A stretch of DNA of 64,000 nt from Chryseobacterium sp. JJR-5R. GTDB taxonomy: Bacteria > Bacteroidota > Bacteroidia > Flavobacteriales > Weeksellaceae. Where the stretch lies: the NCBI RefSeq assembly GCF_034047335.1, contig NZ_CP139137.1, positions 1,612,001 to 1,676,000 on the forward strand, given 5' to 3'. The notes beneath the pieces were generated by a model. It had not been told where the DNA came from, did not search any database, and was given only the letters and a program-made list of their open reading frames with translations. The translations under genes were made by a program, and so were the position numbers. Below, piece after piece: positions 35,757 through 43,661 of the stretch (position 1 is the stretch's first letter; every line of letters begins with the position of its first letter).

Positions 35757-35972
35757 ATGAAGAAAGGTAAAGTAAAGAAGCAAGAAACAGCAAGACCGAA
35801 AATCGATCAATACATCCCATCTATTGAATTAAAAAAAATCCCGCCTGAAAAGGCTTTGGCATTATTGAAAAAAGCGGGCTATGAAATCGATCAGGATCAG
35901 TCAGAAGAGATCATGGAGTTTCTATATATTGTTGTGAAATTAACGCTCAAAGAATATTTTACATCTGACTGA
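35757..35972 (+). CDS. small protein upstream of the recombinase, candidate directionality factor
   Basis: A 71-residue protein: basic N-terminus (KKGKVKKQETARPK), then a helical region PPEKALALLKKAGYEIDQDQSEEIMEFLYIVVKL that resembles small proteins commonly found near mobile elements in Bacteroidota (my recollection of the pattern, not a search). It precedes the serine recombinase by 102 bases, on the same strand. Serine integrases need a recombination directionality factor; a small adjacent basic protein is a candidate. The role is inference. Confidence 0.5.
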   Translation: MKKGKVKKQETARPKIDQYIPSIELKKIPPEKALALLKKAGYEIDQDQSEEIMEFLYIVVKLTLKEYFTSD

Positions 35973-36074
35973 TTATTTGTATTTTAGTACCATATTAGAA
36001 TGATGAATTTCTACCAACGCAACCTTCTCCATGTTGCAAGCATTAAACAACTTTTTAACGAAATCGTCATTACA

Positions 36075-37637
36075 ATGATTATAGCAGATCTATACATAAG
36101 AGTTTCCACTGATGAGCAGGCCGAAAAAGGCTATTCCCAGAGAGATCAGGATGAGAGATTGCGCAGATATTGTGCAAATAATAATATTTCTATCAATAAA
36201 GTGATATATGAAGATCACTCCGCCAAAAGCTTTGAACGTCCCGAATGGAAAAAGTACCTGATAGAGGTAAAAAAGAGAAATCATAAAAGTACACTTGTCC
36301 TGTTTACAAAATGGGATCGGTTCAGCCGTAATACGGGAGATGCCTACCAGATGATCGGTCTTCTCCATAAAAATCACATTATCCCCCAGGCGATCGAACA
36401 GCCCTTAGATATGTCTGTTCCGGAAAATAAGCTGATGCTTGCCATATACTTGTCTACTCCTGAGGTTGAAAATGACAGGAGAGCTTTGAATACATTCCAT
36501 GGTATGAGGCGAGCAAAAAAGGAGGGGAGACTGATGGGAATAGCTCCTTACGGATATCTAAATAGAAGTCATGAAGATGGTAAGAAGTACATTGGCATTA
36601 AGGAGCCAGAGGCTTCAAATATTATCTGGGCATTCAATGAGATCGCAAAAGGACATATTCCTGCTGACCATGTACGATTACAGATGAATAAAAGGGAAGG
36701 TGTATCAATGTCAAGAAGCGCTTTCGCAAAGGCCATGAGAAATCCAGTTTACTGTGGTAAGATCTACATTGAAGACTATAAGCAAGAGGAAGCTTACTAC
36801 ATTGAAGGGAAGCATGAGGCATTGATTAGTGAAAGGTTGTTTTATCAGGTTCAAAGGATCATGGACAAAAAAAGAAAAGTAGAGGGTCCGGGAGGAAGAG
36901 TATTAGGTAATGAGCGTTTTCCACTACGAGGCCTTTTGACCTGCCCAAGGTGTGGGAAAAATCTCACTGCAAGTGGTGCGAAAGGAAAATCTAAAACCTA
37001 TTACTATTATCATTGTCATTACAAATGCGGATTCAGATTTGATTCTGAAAGACTTAATGAACTTTTTGAGCAGGAAATTTCAAAGCTGGAATATAATCCT
37101 ATCATCAAGGATCTTATGAAGGAGATACTTTTGGATAATTATAAACAATTCACTTATGATATAGAGGCTAAAAGAAAATCGATCTCAAAAGAGATAAATC
37201 TACTGAATGAAAAGGTTGCCAGCGCAAGAGATAAGTATCTTTTCGATAAACTAGATGAAGAAGATTACAAAGAGATCAAAAGACTCACAAAATTGCAAAT
37301 TGAACAGTTGGAACAGGAGCTTCAGCAAATCGTATCGGAAAGCAAAGAACTTGACATCAAAACAAAAATAGAAAACGCACTCGATTCCATGGAAAACCTT
37401 GCAAACCTTTACCAGCAAGGCGATCTATCAACAAAAAGGACGATAGGGTGTTTGATATTTCCCCAAAAAGTCGAATTTGACGGAAAAAGTTTTCAAACAC
37501 CTAAAATGAATATTGTTGCCCAATGTATCTATCAGTACAATAATGGATTAGGAAATAAAAAAAACCGACATAAGAGAGTTAAAACTTCTAATGTCGGTCT
37601 AGTGACCTCGACAGGATTCAAACCTGTAACCTTCTGA
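36075..37637 (+). CDS. large serine recombinase (integrase) ending inside the tRNA gene
   Basis: 520 residues from ATG 36075. The catalytic resolvase domain begins DLYIRVSTDEQAEKGYS with Ser11, then the recombinase domain (IIWAFNEIAKGHIPADHVRLQMN, YCGKIYIE), a zinc ribbon with CPRCGKNL and a C-x-C pair near HYKCGF, and a long coiled coil around 375-445. This is the integrase of the element. Its last codons (about residues 497-520) lie over the tRNA-Arg terminator and the 3' half of the tRNA, on the opposite strand, so integration supplies the end of its own gene. The frame also opens at 36000. Confidence 0.9.
   Translation: MIIADLYIRVSTDEQAEKGYSQRDQDERLRRYCANNNISINKVIYEDHSAKSFERPEWKKYLIEVKKRNHKSTLVLFTKWDRFSRNTGDAYQMIGLLHKNHIIPQAIEQPLDMSVPENKLMLAIYLSTPEVENDRRALNTFHGMRRAKKEGRLMGIAPYGYLNRSHEDGKKYIGIKEPEASNIIWAFNEIAKGHIPADHVRLQMNKREGVSMSRSAFAKAMRNPVYCGKIYIEDYKQEEAYYIEGKHEALISERLFYQVQRIMDKKRKVEGPGGRVLGNERFPLRGLLTCPRCGKNLTASGAKGKSKTYYYYHCHYKCGFRFDSERLNELFEQEISKLEYNPIIKDLMKEILLDNYKQFTYDIEAKRKSISKEINLLNEKVASARDKYLFDKLDEEDYKEIKRLTKLQIEQLEQELQQIVSESKELDIKTKIENALDSMENLANLYQQGDLSTKRTIGCLIFPQKVEFDGKSFQTPKMNIVAQCIYQYNNGLGNKKNRHKRVKTSNVGLVTSTGFKPVTF
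37564..37598 (-). terminator. hairpin downstream of tRNA-Arg, element-derived
   Basis: ACCGACAT (37564-37571) pairs with ATGTCGGT (37591-37598) and the A-rich 37553-37564 gives a T run on the minus strand. It would end tRNA-Arg transcription. It lies inside the recombinase coding end and, if the element boundary at 37602 is right, was brought by the element to replace the terminator at 14133. Confidence 0.6.
37602..37607. other. candidate right attachment junction (attR)
   Basis: GTGACC, identical to 14173-14178; its complement includes the discriminator and the last acceptor bases of tRNA-Arg. Sequence to the right is tRNA, sequence to the left is recombinase end. Confidence 0.55.
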
Positions 37638-37676
37638 GCCGTAATCAGATGCGCTATTCAGTTGCGCCACGAGGCC
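37603..37676 (-). tRNA. tRNA-Arg (anticodon ACG)
   Basis: A complete 74-base cloverleaf: acceptor GGCCTCG with CGAGGTC (one G-U pair), D-stem GCGC/GCGC, anticodon stem TCTGA/TCAGA with loop TTACGGC (anticodon ACG), variable AGGTT, T-stem ACAGG/CCTGT with loop TTTGAAT, and discriminator A. CCA is not encoded. It is the integration target of the element; the tRNA remains intact. Confidence 0.92.
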
Positions 37677-37723
37677 GTTAATAAAGGTTTGCAAATATAA
37701 CACTTTTTTAGTTTCTTTGAAAG

Positions 37724-38770
37724 ATGAAACCAAGAATTTTACTATTAATTGCGTTTTTAACGCTAACTTCCTGTAAAAGAGAACAGAAAATTTCCGCTTC
37801 GGAACCGGCTGTTATTTCAGGCCTGGTGCAGTACAGCGAAAAAGACGGTATTCTGCATATCCAATCCGGAAAATTCACGTATGATCTTAAAGAAAACCAG
37901 CTTCCCCTGAAGAAAATTATCCTGTTGAATGCAAGCATGGCAGGCTATATTTCGGCACTGGAAGCGGAAAATCTTGTAACGGGGGTTTCAAGTCCGGAAT
38001 ATATTTATGACCCGAAAATTCATGATTTACTGAAAAGCGGAAAGATTCAGCATGTGGGAAGCGACCAGAAATATGATGTGGAAAAGATTATTTCCCTGAA
38101 ACCGGATGCCGTTTTTACCAATTATATCCCAAGCTTTGACAATACCTACCAGCTGCTGAAAAATAACGGGATCCAGGTAATTTTCCTGGATGAATACATG
38201 GAACAGGGACCGCTGGAAAAAACGGCTTATCTCAAGCTGTTCGGAAAGCTTCTGGGGAAATCTGAAGAAGCTGAAAAAATATACCGGGAAATTGAGAAGA
38301 ATTACAACAGCCTGAAGCAGCTGGCCCTGCAGGCAAAAGAAAAGCCTGCCGTCCTGGCCAACGAAATGTACGGGGATGTCTGGTACCTTCCGGGAGGAAA
38401 GACTTCCGTGGCGCATTTTATTGCGGATGCCAATGCGGAGTATATCCTTAAAGACAATACTGAAGAAAAAGCGGTGACAATGAGCTTTGAAGAGGTATTT
38501 GCCAAATCATCCGGCGTTCAGTACTGGATCAATGCAGGCAACCATGCCTCAAAAAAAGAAATGCTCGGCAAAAATCCTTTTTACAGCAAGATCAGTGCTT
38601 TTAATAAAGGGAAAGTATACGTTATTACGGGAAGGGAAAAAGGCCAGGCCAATGATTTTTTCGAAAGCGGCGCGGTAAGGTCAGACCTGGTGCTGAAGGA
38701 TTATATTAAAATCTTTCACCCCGCGCTGCTGCCGGATTATAATCTGTCTTATATGAAAGAATTACAATAA
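37724..38770 (+). CDS. ABC transporter substrate-binding lipoprotein (iron/haem or cobalamin type)
   Basis: A 348-residue lipoprotein (lipobox LTSC) of the periplasmic-binding family related to FecB/BtuF/HmuT. Visible traits are SMAGYISALEAENLVTGVSSP, KYDVEKIISLKPDAVFTNYIPS (the usual EKIxxLKPDLV-type), DEYMEQGPLEKTAYLKLFGKLLG, and GKVYVITGREKGQANDFFESGAVRSDLVLKDYIKIFHP. The ligand is probably a siderophore, haem or corrinoid; there is no permease gene next to it. It starts 47 bases after the tRNA and marks the return of chromosomal genes. Confidence 0.8.
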   Translation: MKPRILLLIAFLTLTSCKREQKISASEPAVISGLVQYSEKDGILHIQSGKFTYDLKENQLPLKKIILLNASMAGYISALEAENLVTGVSSPEYIYDPKIHDLLKSGKIQHVGSDQKYDVEKIISLKPDAVFTNYIPSFDNTYQLLKNNGIQVIFLDEYMEQGPLEKTAYLKLFGKLLGKSEEAEKIYREIEKNYNSLKQLALQAKEKPAVLANEMYGDVWYLPGGKTSVAHFIADANAEYILKDNTEEKAVTMSFEEVFAKSSGVQYWINAGNHASKKEMLGKNPFYSKISAFNKGKVYVITGREKGQANDFFESGAVRSDLVLKDYIKIFHPALLPDYNLSYMKELQ

Positions 38771-38812
38771 CTCAGACTATTTCCTTATTTTTGACATTCT
38801 TTATCTAAGATT

Positions 38813-39457
38813 ATGTGGAATAAAATCAAAAAAGTCATATTCATCATTTTAGTCCTGAATGTACTGTTTATTGTCTGGGGAAGGTTCTTCAACCCGCCCA
38901 TTACCATTACGCAGATCGGAGGCCTTCTGGAATACGGAAGGCTTCAGAGGGATTACATTTCGTATGATGACATGGGGAACAACGTGAAAAAAGCGGTCAT
39001 TGCGTCAGAAGACCAGAAATTTTTCAGTCATGACGGCTTTGATTACCAGGCGATAGAAAAAGCGATGAAAAACAATGAAAAAGGTAAAAAGCTGAGAGGC
39101 GGAAGCACGATCTCCCAGCAGACCGCTAAAAATATATTCCTGTGGCAGGGTAGAAGTTGGTTCAGGAAAGGGCTGGAAGCCATGTATACCTTTATCATTG
39201 AAAAAGTCTGGACAAAGGATATTATCCTGGAACGGTACCTGAATTCCATTGAAATGGGACAGGGTGTTTTCGGGGTGGAGGCTGCGTCGCAATATTATTT
39301 CGGGAAGTCTTCAAAGAGCCTTACGGTGTCTGAAGCAGCCTGGATTGCAGCGGTTTTGCCCAATCCAAAAAAGTATGATCCTAAAAATCCTTCAGCCTAT
39401 CTGAGAAAGAAACACAACTGGATCATGAGACAAATGAGGAATGTGGGTTTGAAATAG
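38813..39457 (+). CDS. mtgA: monofunctional peptidoglycan glycosyltransferase
   Basis: A 214-residue protein with one N-terminal membrane anchor (about 8-22) and a GT51 domain. The catalytic Glu66 lies in SEDQKFFSHDGFDYQAIEKA and the second motif is RGGSTISQQTAKN, followed by RYLNSIEMGQGVFGVEAASQYYFGKS and AWIAAVLPNPKKYDP. It polymerises lipid II into glycan strands without a transpeptidase domain. The next gene follows after 13 bases, so the two may be co-transcribed. Confidence 0.92.
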   Translation: MWNKIKKVIFIILVLNVLFIVWGRFFNPPITITQIGGLLEYGRLQRDYISYDDMGNNVKKAVIASEDQKFFSHDGFDYQAIEKAMKNNEKGKKLRGGSTISQQTAKNIFLWQGRSWFRKGLEAMYTFIIEKVWTKDIILERYLNSIEMGQGVFGVEAASQYYFGKSSKSLTVSEAAWIAAVLPNPKKYDPKNPSAYLRKKHNWIMRQMRNVGLK

Positions 39458-39470
39458 TATCTTTGCACGG

Positions 39471-41507
39471 ATGAAATTCTTTAACTCCAGCATAAATTTT
39501 GAGTCCGTTCTTAAAAAATACTTTTCTTTTAAGAATGAAACCCTCTCTCTGGAGCCGTTTGCGGAACTTCTGGAGAGCGTGAAAAGTGCGGATTTTACCG
39601 ATGTCCTCAATTTTTTCAGGAACCATCCCCGGATTGCTGAAAGCTTTAAGCAGTACCTGTATAATATTTTCAGGGATAAAACTTTTAACCTGTCCCTTAC
39701 CGAGGCCAATATTCTGTCTGAAAATGCCTTTGTGCCCGAGCTTAAAAAAAGGATTCTCAACAAAATCCTGCCACCGATTGTTAATGAAAAGACCATCTGG
39801 TACATGATTGACAATGTGAGCTTCCGGCCGAAAAATGACCTGAAGTTCCTGCATAACCTTCCTGAAAATGAGATCAATGAACTCTTTGTAATACTGGGGA
39901 TCTCAGATTTTATCATCATGCCGGATGTGAAAAGGGAAATGCTTTTCTCCATGAATATCCTTTCATGGCGCGTAACGGGATCTGCCATGGAAACCGAAGT
40001 GGTAAGGATGGCCCCGCAATACCGTAATTTCGACAATCCGTTCCTGGCTTTGCAGAATGAGCTTGAGGAGCTTGCTTCTGAATTTGAAAAAAATACTGAT
40101 CTGCAGCTGCATTCCAAAGACAGCCGGTACAAGCAGATTAAAATTTATATCGGGCAGTGCCTGGAATTTGTCAATATTGCCTTTAAAAATTCGTCTAAAT
40201 ACGGAATTTCAGGAAAAATCAACCAGTCGCTTCTAAAGATCCGCCAGCAGGTACAGCGGATTTACGAGATTGTTCAGCTGCTGGTGATTGATGAGGAAAG
40301 GGATGTTCTCATTAACTCAAAAAGTTTAATTTTTAATATTTTAAGGTACAAATCCCACAGGAATAATATTTCTGAGCTGATCAATGACAGCACGAGGCTG
40401 ATTTCCCATCTGATTACCAACCATACGGCAGAAACGGGTACGCACTACATTACGTCCACCCGGAAAGAATACATGACCATGTTCTACAAAGCCAGTGGAG
40501 GCGGGATTATTGTAGGCGCTTTATGTGTGCTGAAAATGTTGTACGGCTATATTCCCGGAAGTGATTTTTCGCATGCATTCCTGTATTCCATGAATTACGC
40601 GATGGGCTTTGTGATGATCTACCTGATGAGTTTTACCTTAGCCACAAAACAGCCGGCCATGACGGCAGCCACGATGACAAAAGTACTGTCTGAAGAAGGA
40701 AATATAAAAAGCGACAGTACGGAATTTGCCCACCTGGTCTCAAAACTGTTCAGGAGCCAGTTTATTGCCTTTGTCGGGAATGTACTGCTGTCTTTCCCGG
40801 TTGCCCTTATCATTGTATACGGCCTTGATGTATTCTTCTCACAGAACATGGCTGTTGAAAGGTCGGATAAATTATTGAAAGACCTTGATCCTTTCCAGTC
40901 CAAAGCCATTCTCCATGCCTGTATCGCCGGTTTTTACCTTTTTATTTCGGGGATTATATCGGGGAATATCGGGAATAATTCCGTGTTTTACCAGATCCCG
41001 GAGCGGATTTCAAAAAATATTTCCATCAGAAGGCTTTTGGGAAAGAATTTCGCGAAAGGGATGTCGGCCTATTATGCTAAAAACTGGCCGGGCATCGTAT
41101 CCAACTTCTGGTTCGGGGTTTTTTTGGGAGCCACTGCGCCGATAGGCCTGTTTCTAGGTCTTGATCTTGATATCCGCCACATTACCTTTGCCGCCGGAAA
41201 CTTTGCCATGGGATTATACGGAAAAGATTTCTCTGTGGATGCCTATACGTTCTGGATTTCTTTTATCACGGTGTTCCTGATCGGGTTCTTCAATTTTGTG
41301 GTAAGCTTCAGTTTATCCATGTTCCTGGCATTCAGGTCCAGGAAACTGAACTTCGGGCAGGTAAGCGAAATTTACAGGGGAATTTTCAGGTATTTTATAA
41401 AAAATCCGTTGCGGTTTTTCTTTCCCCTGACTTCCGGACTGGATAAGCGGGCAGACGACATGATGAACAATACCAGTACCGTGGCTACAAAATCTGAAGA
41501 TCGTTAA
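39471..41507 (+). CDS. Gcr-type membrane protein (annotated as site-specific recombinase)
   Basis: A 678-residue protein resembling the PF10136 family, often labelled site-specific recombinase after Neisseria Gcr. The N-terminal half is soluble and helical; the C-terminal half has about six membrane segments (IVGALCVLKMLYGYIPGSDF, MGFVMIYLMSFTLATKQPAMTAATM, FAGNVLLSFPVALII-like, FYLFISGIISGNIGNN, and two more). The recombinase label is doubtful for such a membrane protein. Its end overlaps the DUF721 gene by 23 bases in convergent orientation. Confidence 0.7.
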   Translation: MKFFNSSINFESVLKKYFSFKNETLSLEPFAELLESVKSADFTDVLNFFRNHPRIAESFKQYLYNIFRDKTFNLSLTEANILSENAFVPELKKRILNKILPPIVNEKTIWYMIDNVSFRPKNDLKFLHNLPENEINELFVILGISDFIIMPDVKREMLFSMNILSWRVTGSAMETEVVRMAPQYRNFDNPFLALQNELEELASEFEKNTDLQLHSKDSRYKQIKIYIGQCLEFVNIAFKNSSKYGISGKINQSLLKIRQQVQRIYEIVQLLVIDEERDVLINSKSLIFNILRYKSHRNNISELINDSTRLISHLITNHTAETGTHYITSTRKEYMTMFYKASGGGIIVGALCVLKMLYGYIPGSDFSHAFLYSMNYAMGFVMIYLMSFTLATKQPAMTAATMTKVLSEEGNIKSDSTEFAHLVSKLFRSQFIAFVGNVLLSFPVALIIVYGLDVFFSQNMAVERSDKLLKDLDPFQSKAILHACIAGFYLFISGIISGNIGNNSVFYQIPERISKNISIRRLLGKNFAKGMSAYYAKNWPGIVSNFWFGVFLGATAPIGLFLGLDLDIRHITFAAGNFAMGLYGKDFSVDAYTFWISFITVFLIGFFNFVVSFSLSMFLAFRSRKLNFGQVSEIYRGIFRYFIKNPLRFFFPLTSGLDKRADDMMNNTSTVATKSEDR

Positions 41508-41778
41508 ACTGATCGGCTCCGAACCGCTCCTGGAATTTTTTCAGGTAAAAACTTTTGCGCATCTGGAAATCATGTTTCAGCAAGGGAGAATGGATGCTGA
41601 TGATAATCCGTTTGTCTTCGATATTGACACTTTTAATCTCACAGAACAGGCTTTCGTCAAGATATTCTTCCAGGAAATCTTTGATCTCAAAAGCCACCAG
41701 CTTGCTTTCAAAGCCGTAAATCCTTGCGAAAGATTTCACAAGATCAGATGATTGGTATTCGCGTCTTTTCTTTCTCAT
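41485..41778 (-). CDS. DUF721 (DciA-like) protein
   Basis: A 97-residue DUF721 protein: basic N-terminus, then SSDLVKSFARIYGFESKLVAFEIKDF, and a beta segment KRIIISIHSPLLKHDFQMRKSFYLKKFQERFG ending with the KINxRLG-like helix seen in DciA family. DciA loads the replicative helicase in many bacteria lacking DnaC; a shared role is likely but not shown. It starts 2 bases after the recF stop, so it is co-transcribed with recF, as in many Bacteroidota. Confidence 0.85.
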   Translation of the reverse strand: MRKKRREYQSSDLVKSFARIYGFESKLVAFEIKDFLEEYLDESLFCEIKSVNIEDKRIIISIHSPLLKHDFQMRKSFYLKKFQERFGADQFNDLQIL

Positions 41779-41780
41779 GT

Positions 41781-42884
41781 TCAGATCTCAAAAATGATGC
41801 TTTCTTCATTGATTTTTTTTACCACGCTTTCGGTACGTTCCCTGTGGGTATCCGTAATGAAAATCTGTCCGAAGTTCTCCTGGTTGACCAGCTCAATCAG
41901 CTGTGAAACCCGGGTATCGTCCAGCTTGTCGAAGATATCGTCCAGCAGAAGGATCGGGGTCTTGTTCGTCAGCTCTTTAATCAGGCTCATCTGTGCCATT
42001 TTCAGGGAAATAAGAAATGATTTCTGCTGTCCCTGGGAACCTGTTTTTTTGATTAAAACCGAATCCATTTCAAAAAGAAGATCGTCTTTGTGGATGCCTT
42101 TTGAAGTGTAGGTCAGCATCCGGTCTTTTTCCAGGCTTTCCGTTAAAAGGTCCCTGAACTTCCTTTCAGGCAGGGTCGTATCAAAACCTTCAAGCAGATG
42201 TGATTCATAGAGCACGGATACACTTTCCTTTCCGCCTGAAATAATCTTGTAGAAGCTCTGGACAATCGGGTTGAGTTTTTCAACGAAATCTTTTCTTTTA
42301 AGGAAAATCTTGGTTCCGGAACGGATGATCGGATCATCATAAATCTCTAAAGAATCCTTTTCCCAGACTCTGTTTTTGGCGAAGTATTTTAATAATGCGT
42401 TTCTCTGCTGTACGGTTTTCTGGTATTGGATCAGGTCAAAAAGATATCCGGAATCCGTCTGTGAAATCATGGAATCCAGGAACCTTCTCCGGCTTTCCCC
42501 GGAATCTGAAATCAGATTGGAATCATACGGAGAAATCATGACACTGGGCAGATACCCGATGTGGTCTGCCAGCCGGTCATAGCTTTTGTCATTCTTCTTG
42601 ATGATCTTTTTCGCTTCTTTAGGCTGCAGTATTTTAATGAGGTCTTCGCTGTCATCATTCTCTATCTCGGCATCGATGGTGAAGAAATCTTCGTCATTCT
42701 TAATATTGTTAAGATCCGTATTCCCCAAGAAGCTCTTTCCGACGGAAAGATAATGAAGCGCGTCCAGGATATTGGTTTTCCCCGCACCGTTGTTGCCGAC
42801 AAAGCAATTGATCTGCGGGGAGAACTCAAATTTCTTCTCCGAATGGTTTTTGAAATTGTACAGGGAAAGTTTCTTAATAATCAT
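41781..42884 (-). CDS. recF: DNA replication/repair protein RecF
   Basis: A 367-residue SMC-like ATPase. Walker A is GNNGAGKTN at 30-38, the signature region GSQGQQKSFLISLKMAQMSLI follows, and Walker B is ILLLDDIFDKLDD. KNHSEKKFEFSPQINCFVG is the usual RecF N-terminus. RecF helps load RecA at gapped DNA with RecO and RecR. It lies in a three-gene minus-strand unit, with the DUF721 gene downstream and a UbiA-like gene 3 bases upstream. Confidence 0.95.
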   Translation of the reverse strand: MIIKKLSLYNFKNHSEKKFEFSPQINCFVGNNGAGKTNILDALHYLSVGKSFLGNTDLNNIKNDEDFFTIDAEIENDDSEDLIKILQPKEAKKIIKKNDKSYDRLADHIGYLPSVMISPYDSNLISDSGESRRRFLDSMISQTDSGYLFDLIQYQKTVQQRNALLKYFAKNRVWEKDSLEIYDDPIIRSGTKIFLKRKDFVEKLNPIVQSFYKIISGGKESVSVLYESHLLEGFDTTLPERKFRDLLTESLEKDRMLTYTSKGIHKDDLLFEMDSVLIKKTGSQGQQKSFLISLKMAQMSLIKELTNKTPILLLDDIFDKLDDTRVSQLIELVNQENFGQIFITDTHRERTESVVKKINEESIIFEI

Positions 42885-42887
42885 TTG

Positions 42888-43643
42888 TCAAAAATACTCC
42901 ATTATATGCAAAAATAAAAAGGGAAGTGCAGAACAAGTTTCCACGCCGAAAGAAAAGTAAGCATCATCCCGCTCATTTTCAGCGAAGTAAATAAGAATGT
43001 AAGTAACAATACCTGATAAATAAAAAGCAAAGGAACTGTTGATGCTCAAATAACCGGCTGCAAGGATATTGCTCAGAAAAACCAGTACATAGGCCAGATA
43101 CTTGGTGTTCCTGACCCCAATGAGTACAGGAAATGTTTTTACGGTATCTGTTTTCATGTCACGGATATCGAACGGCAGGACCAAAGCGGTAATAAAGAAG
43201 AAACTGATGAAAAATATGGGAATGCTGAATTCCGGGAGGGTAAGCCAGCAGTTCATCAGTGCCCAGACCAGGCCTACATAAAACACTTTCAGCAACGGGA
43301 TCTTCCGGATGTAGGTATCCAGGAAAAAACTGTTGTACAGAAGGCCCAGAATCACAATGATAATCCATTTAAGCAGGCGCATTTCATTATGGTTATCGAT
43401 AATTAAAAGTGCACAGACAATGCCGGCAACCACATTTAAGAGTAAGATTTTTGAAAAATGCTTCGTTTTCTGATATTTGGTATACAGGTACCCGCTGAAA
43501 TAAGTAATAAAAATAAAACAGACGGTAGGATAGCGGAATGTATTTTGCTCCTGCATGAAAAATACTGCGAAAAGGGTCCCCGTTAAGGATACGTAAAACT
43601 GACTGTCAATAACGGATTTTTTCAGTACTTTTAAAGGATTCAT
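42888..43643 (-). CDS. UbiA-like membrane prenyltransferase family protein
   Basis: A 251-residue polytopic membrane protein, about eight segments. FDIRDMKTDTVKTFPVLIGVRNT resembles the second Asp-rich motif of UbiA prenyltransferases (DxxD...G); the first motif is poorly conserved here, with only NSFFLDTYIR in place of NDxxD, so activity is uncertain. It overlaps in unit with recF (3-base gap) and is divergent from the alpha-2-macroglobulin gene with only 18 bases between start codons, so the two promoters must lie inside or very close to the genes. Confidence 0.65.
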   Translation of the reverse strand: MNPLKVLKKSVIDSQFYVSLTGTLFAVFFMQEQNTFRYPTVCFIFITYFSGYLYTKYQKTKHFSKILLLNVVAGIVCALLIIDNHNEMRLLKWIIIVILGLLYNSFFLDTYIRKIPLLKVFYVGLVWALMNCWLTLPEFSIPIFFISFFFITALVLPFDIRDMKTDTVKTFPVLIGVRNTKYLAYVLVFLSNILAAGYLSINSSFAFYLSGIVTYILIYFAENERDDAYFSFGVETCSALPFLFLHIMEYF

Positions 43644-43661
43644 TTATCAAAAATAACACAT

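Larger units (their letters stand above)
14173..37607. mobile_element. 23.4-kb integrated element at tRNA-Arg, serine-recombinase type
   Basis: Bounded by GTGACC at both ends, with a large serine recombinase next to the right boundary. The content is accessory: DUF932, an ICE-type ssb and a radC fragment typical of Bacteroidota mobile DNA, regulators of five families, a complete RND pump, and several pseudogenes. Chromosome-type genes resume directly after the tRNA. No relaxase, type IV secretion or phage structural gene is present, so it is a genomic island or a decayed integrative element. The exact crossover base is uncertain. Confidence 0.65.

Noticed and set aside
14173..37607. Prophage or conjugative element label
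   Set aside because: No capsid, portal, tail, relaxase or type IV secretion gene is present; only a neutral element call is supported.
39471..41507. Second integrase (site-specific recombinase by database name)
   Set aside because: The protein is a multi-span membrane protein without recombinase catalytic motifs; the historical name is probably misleading.
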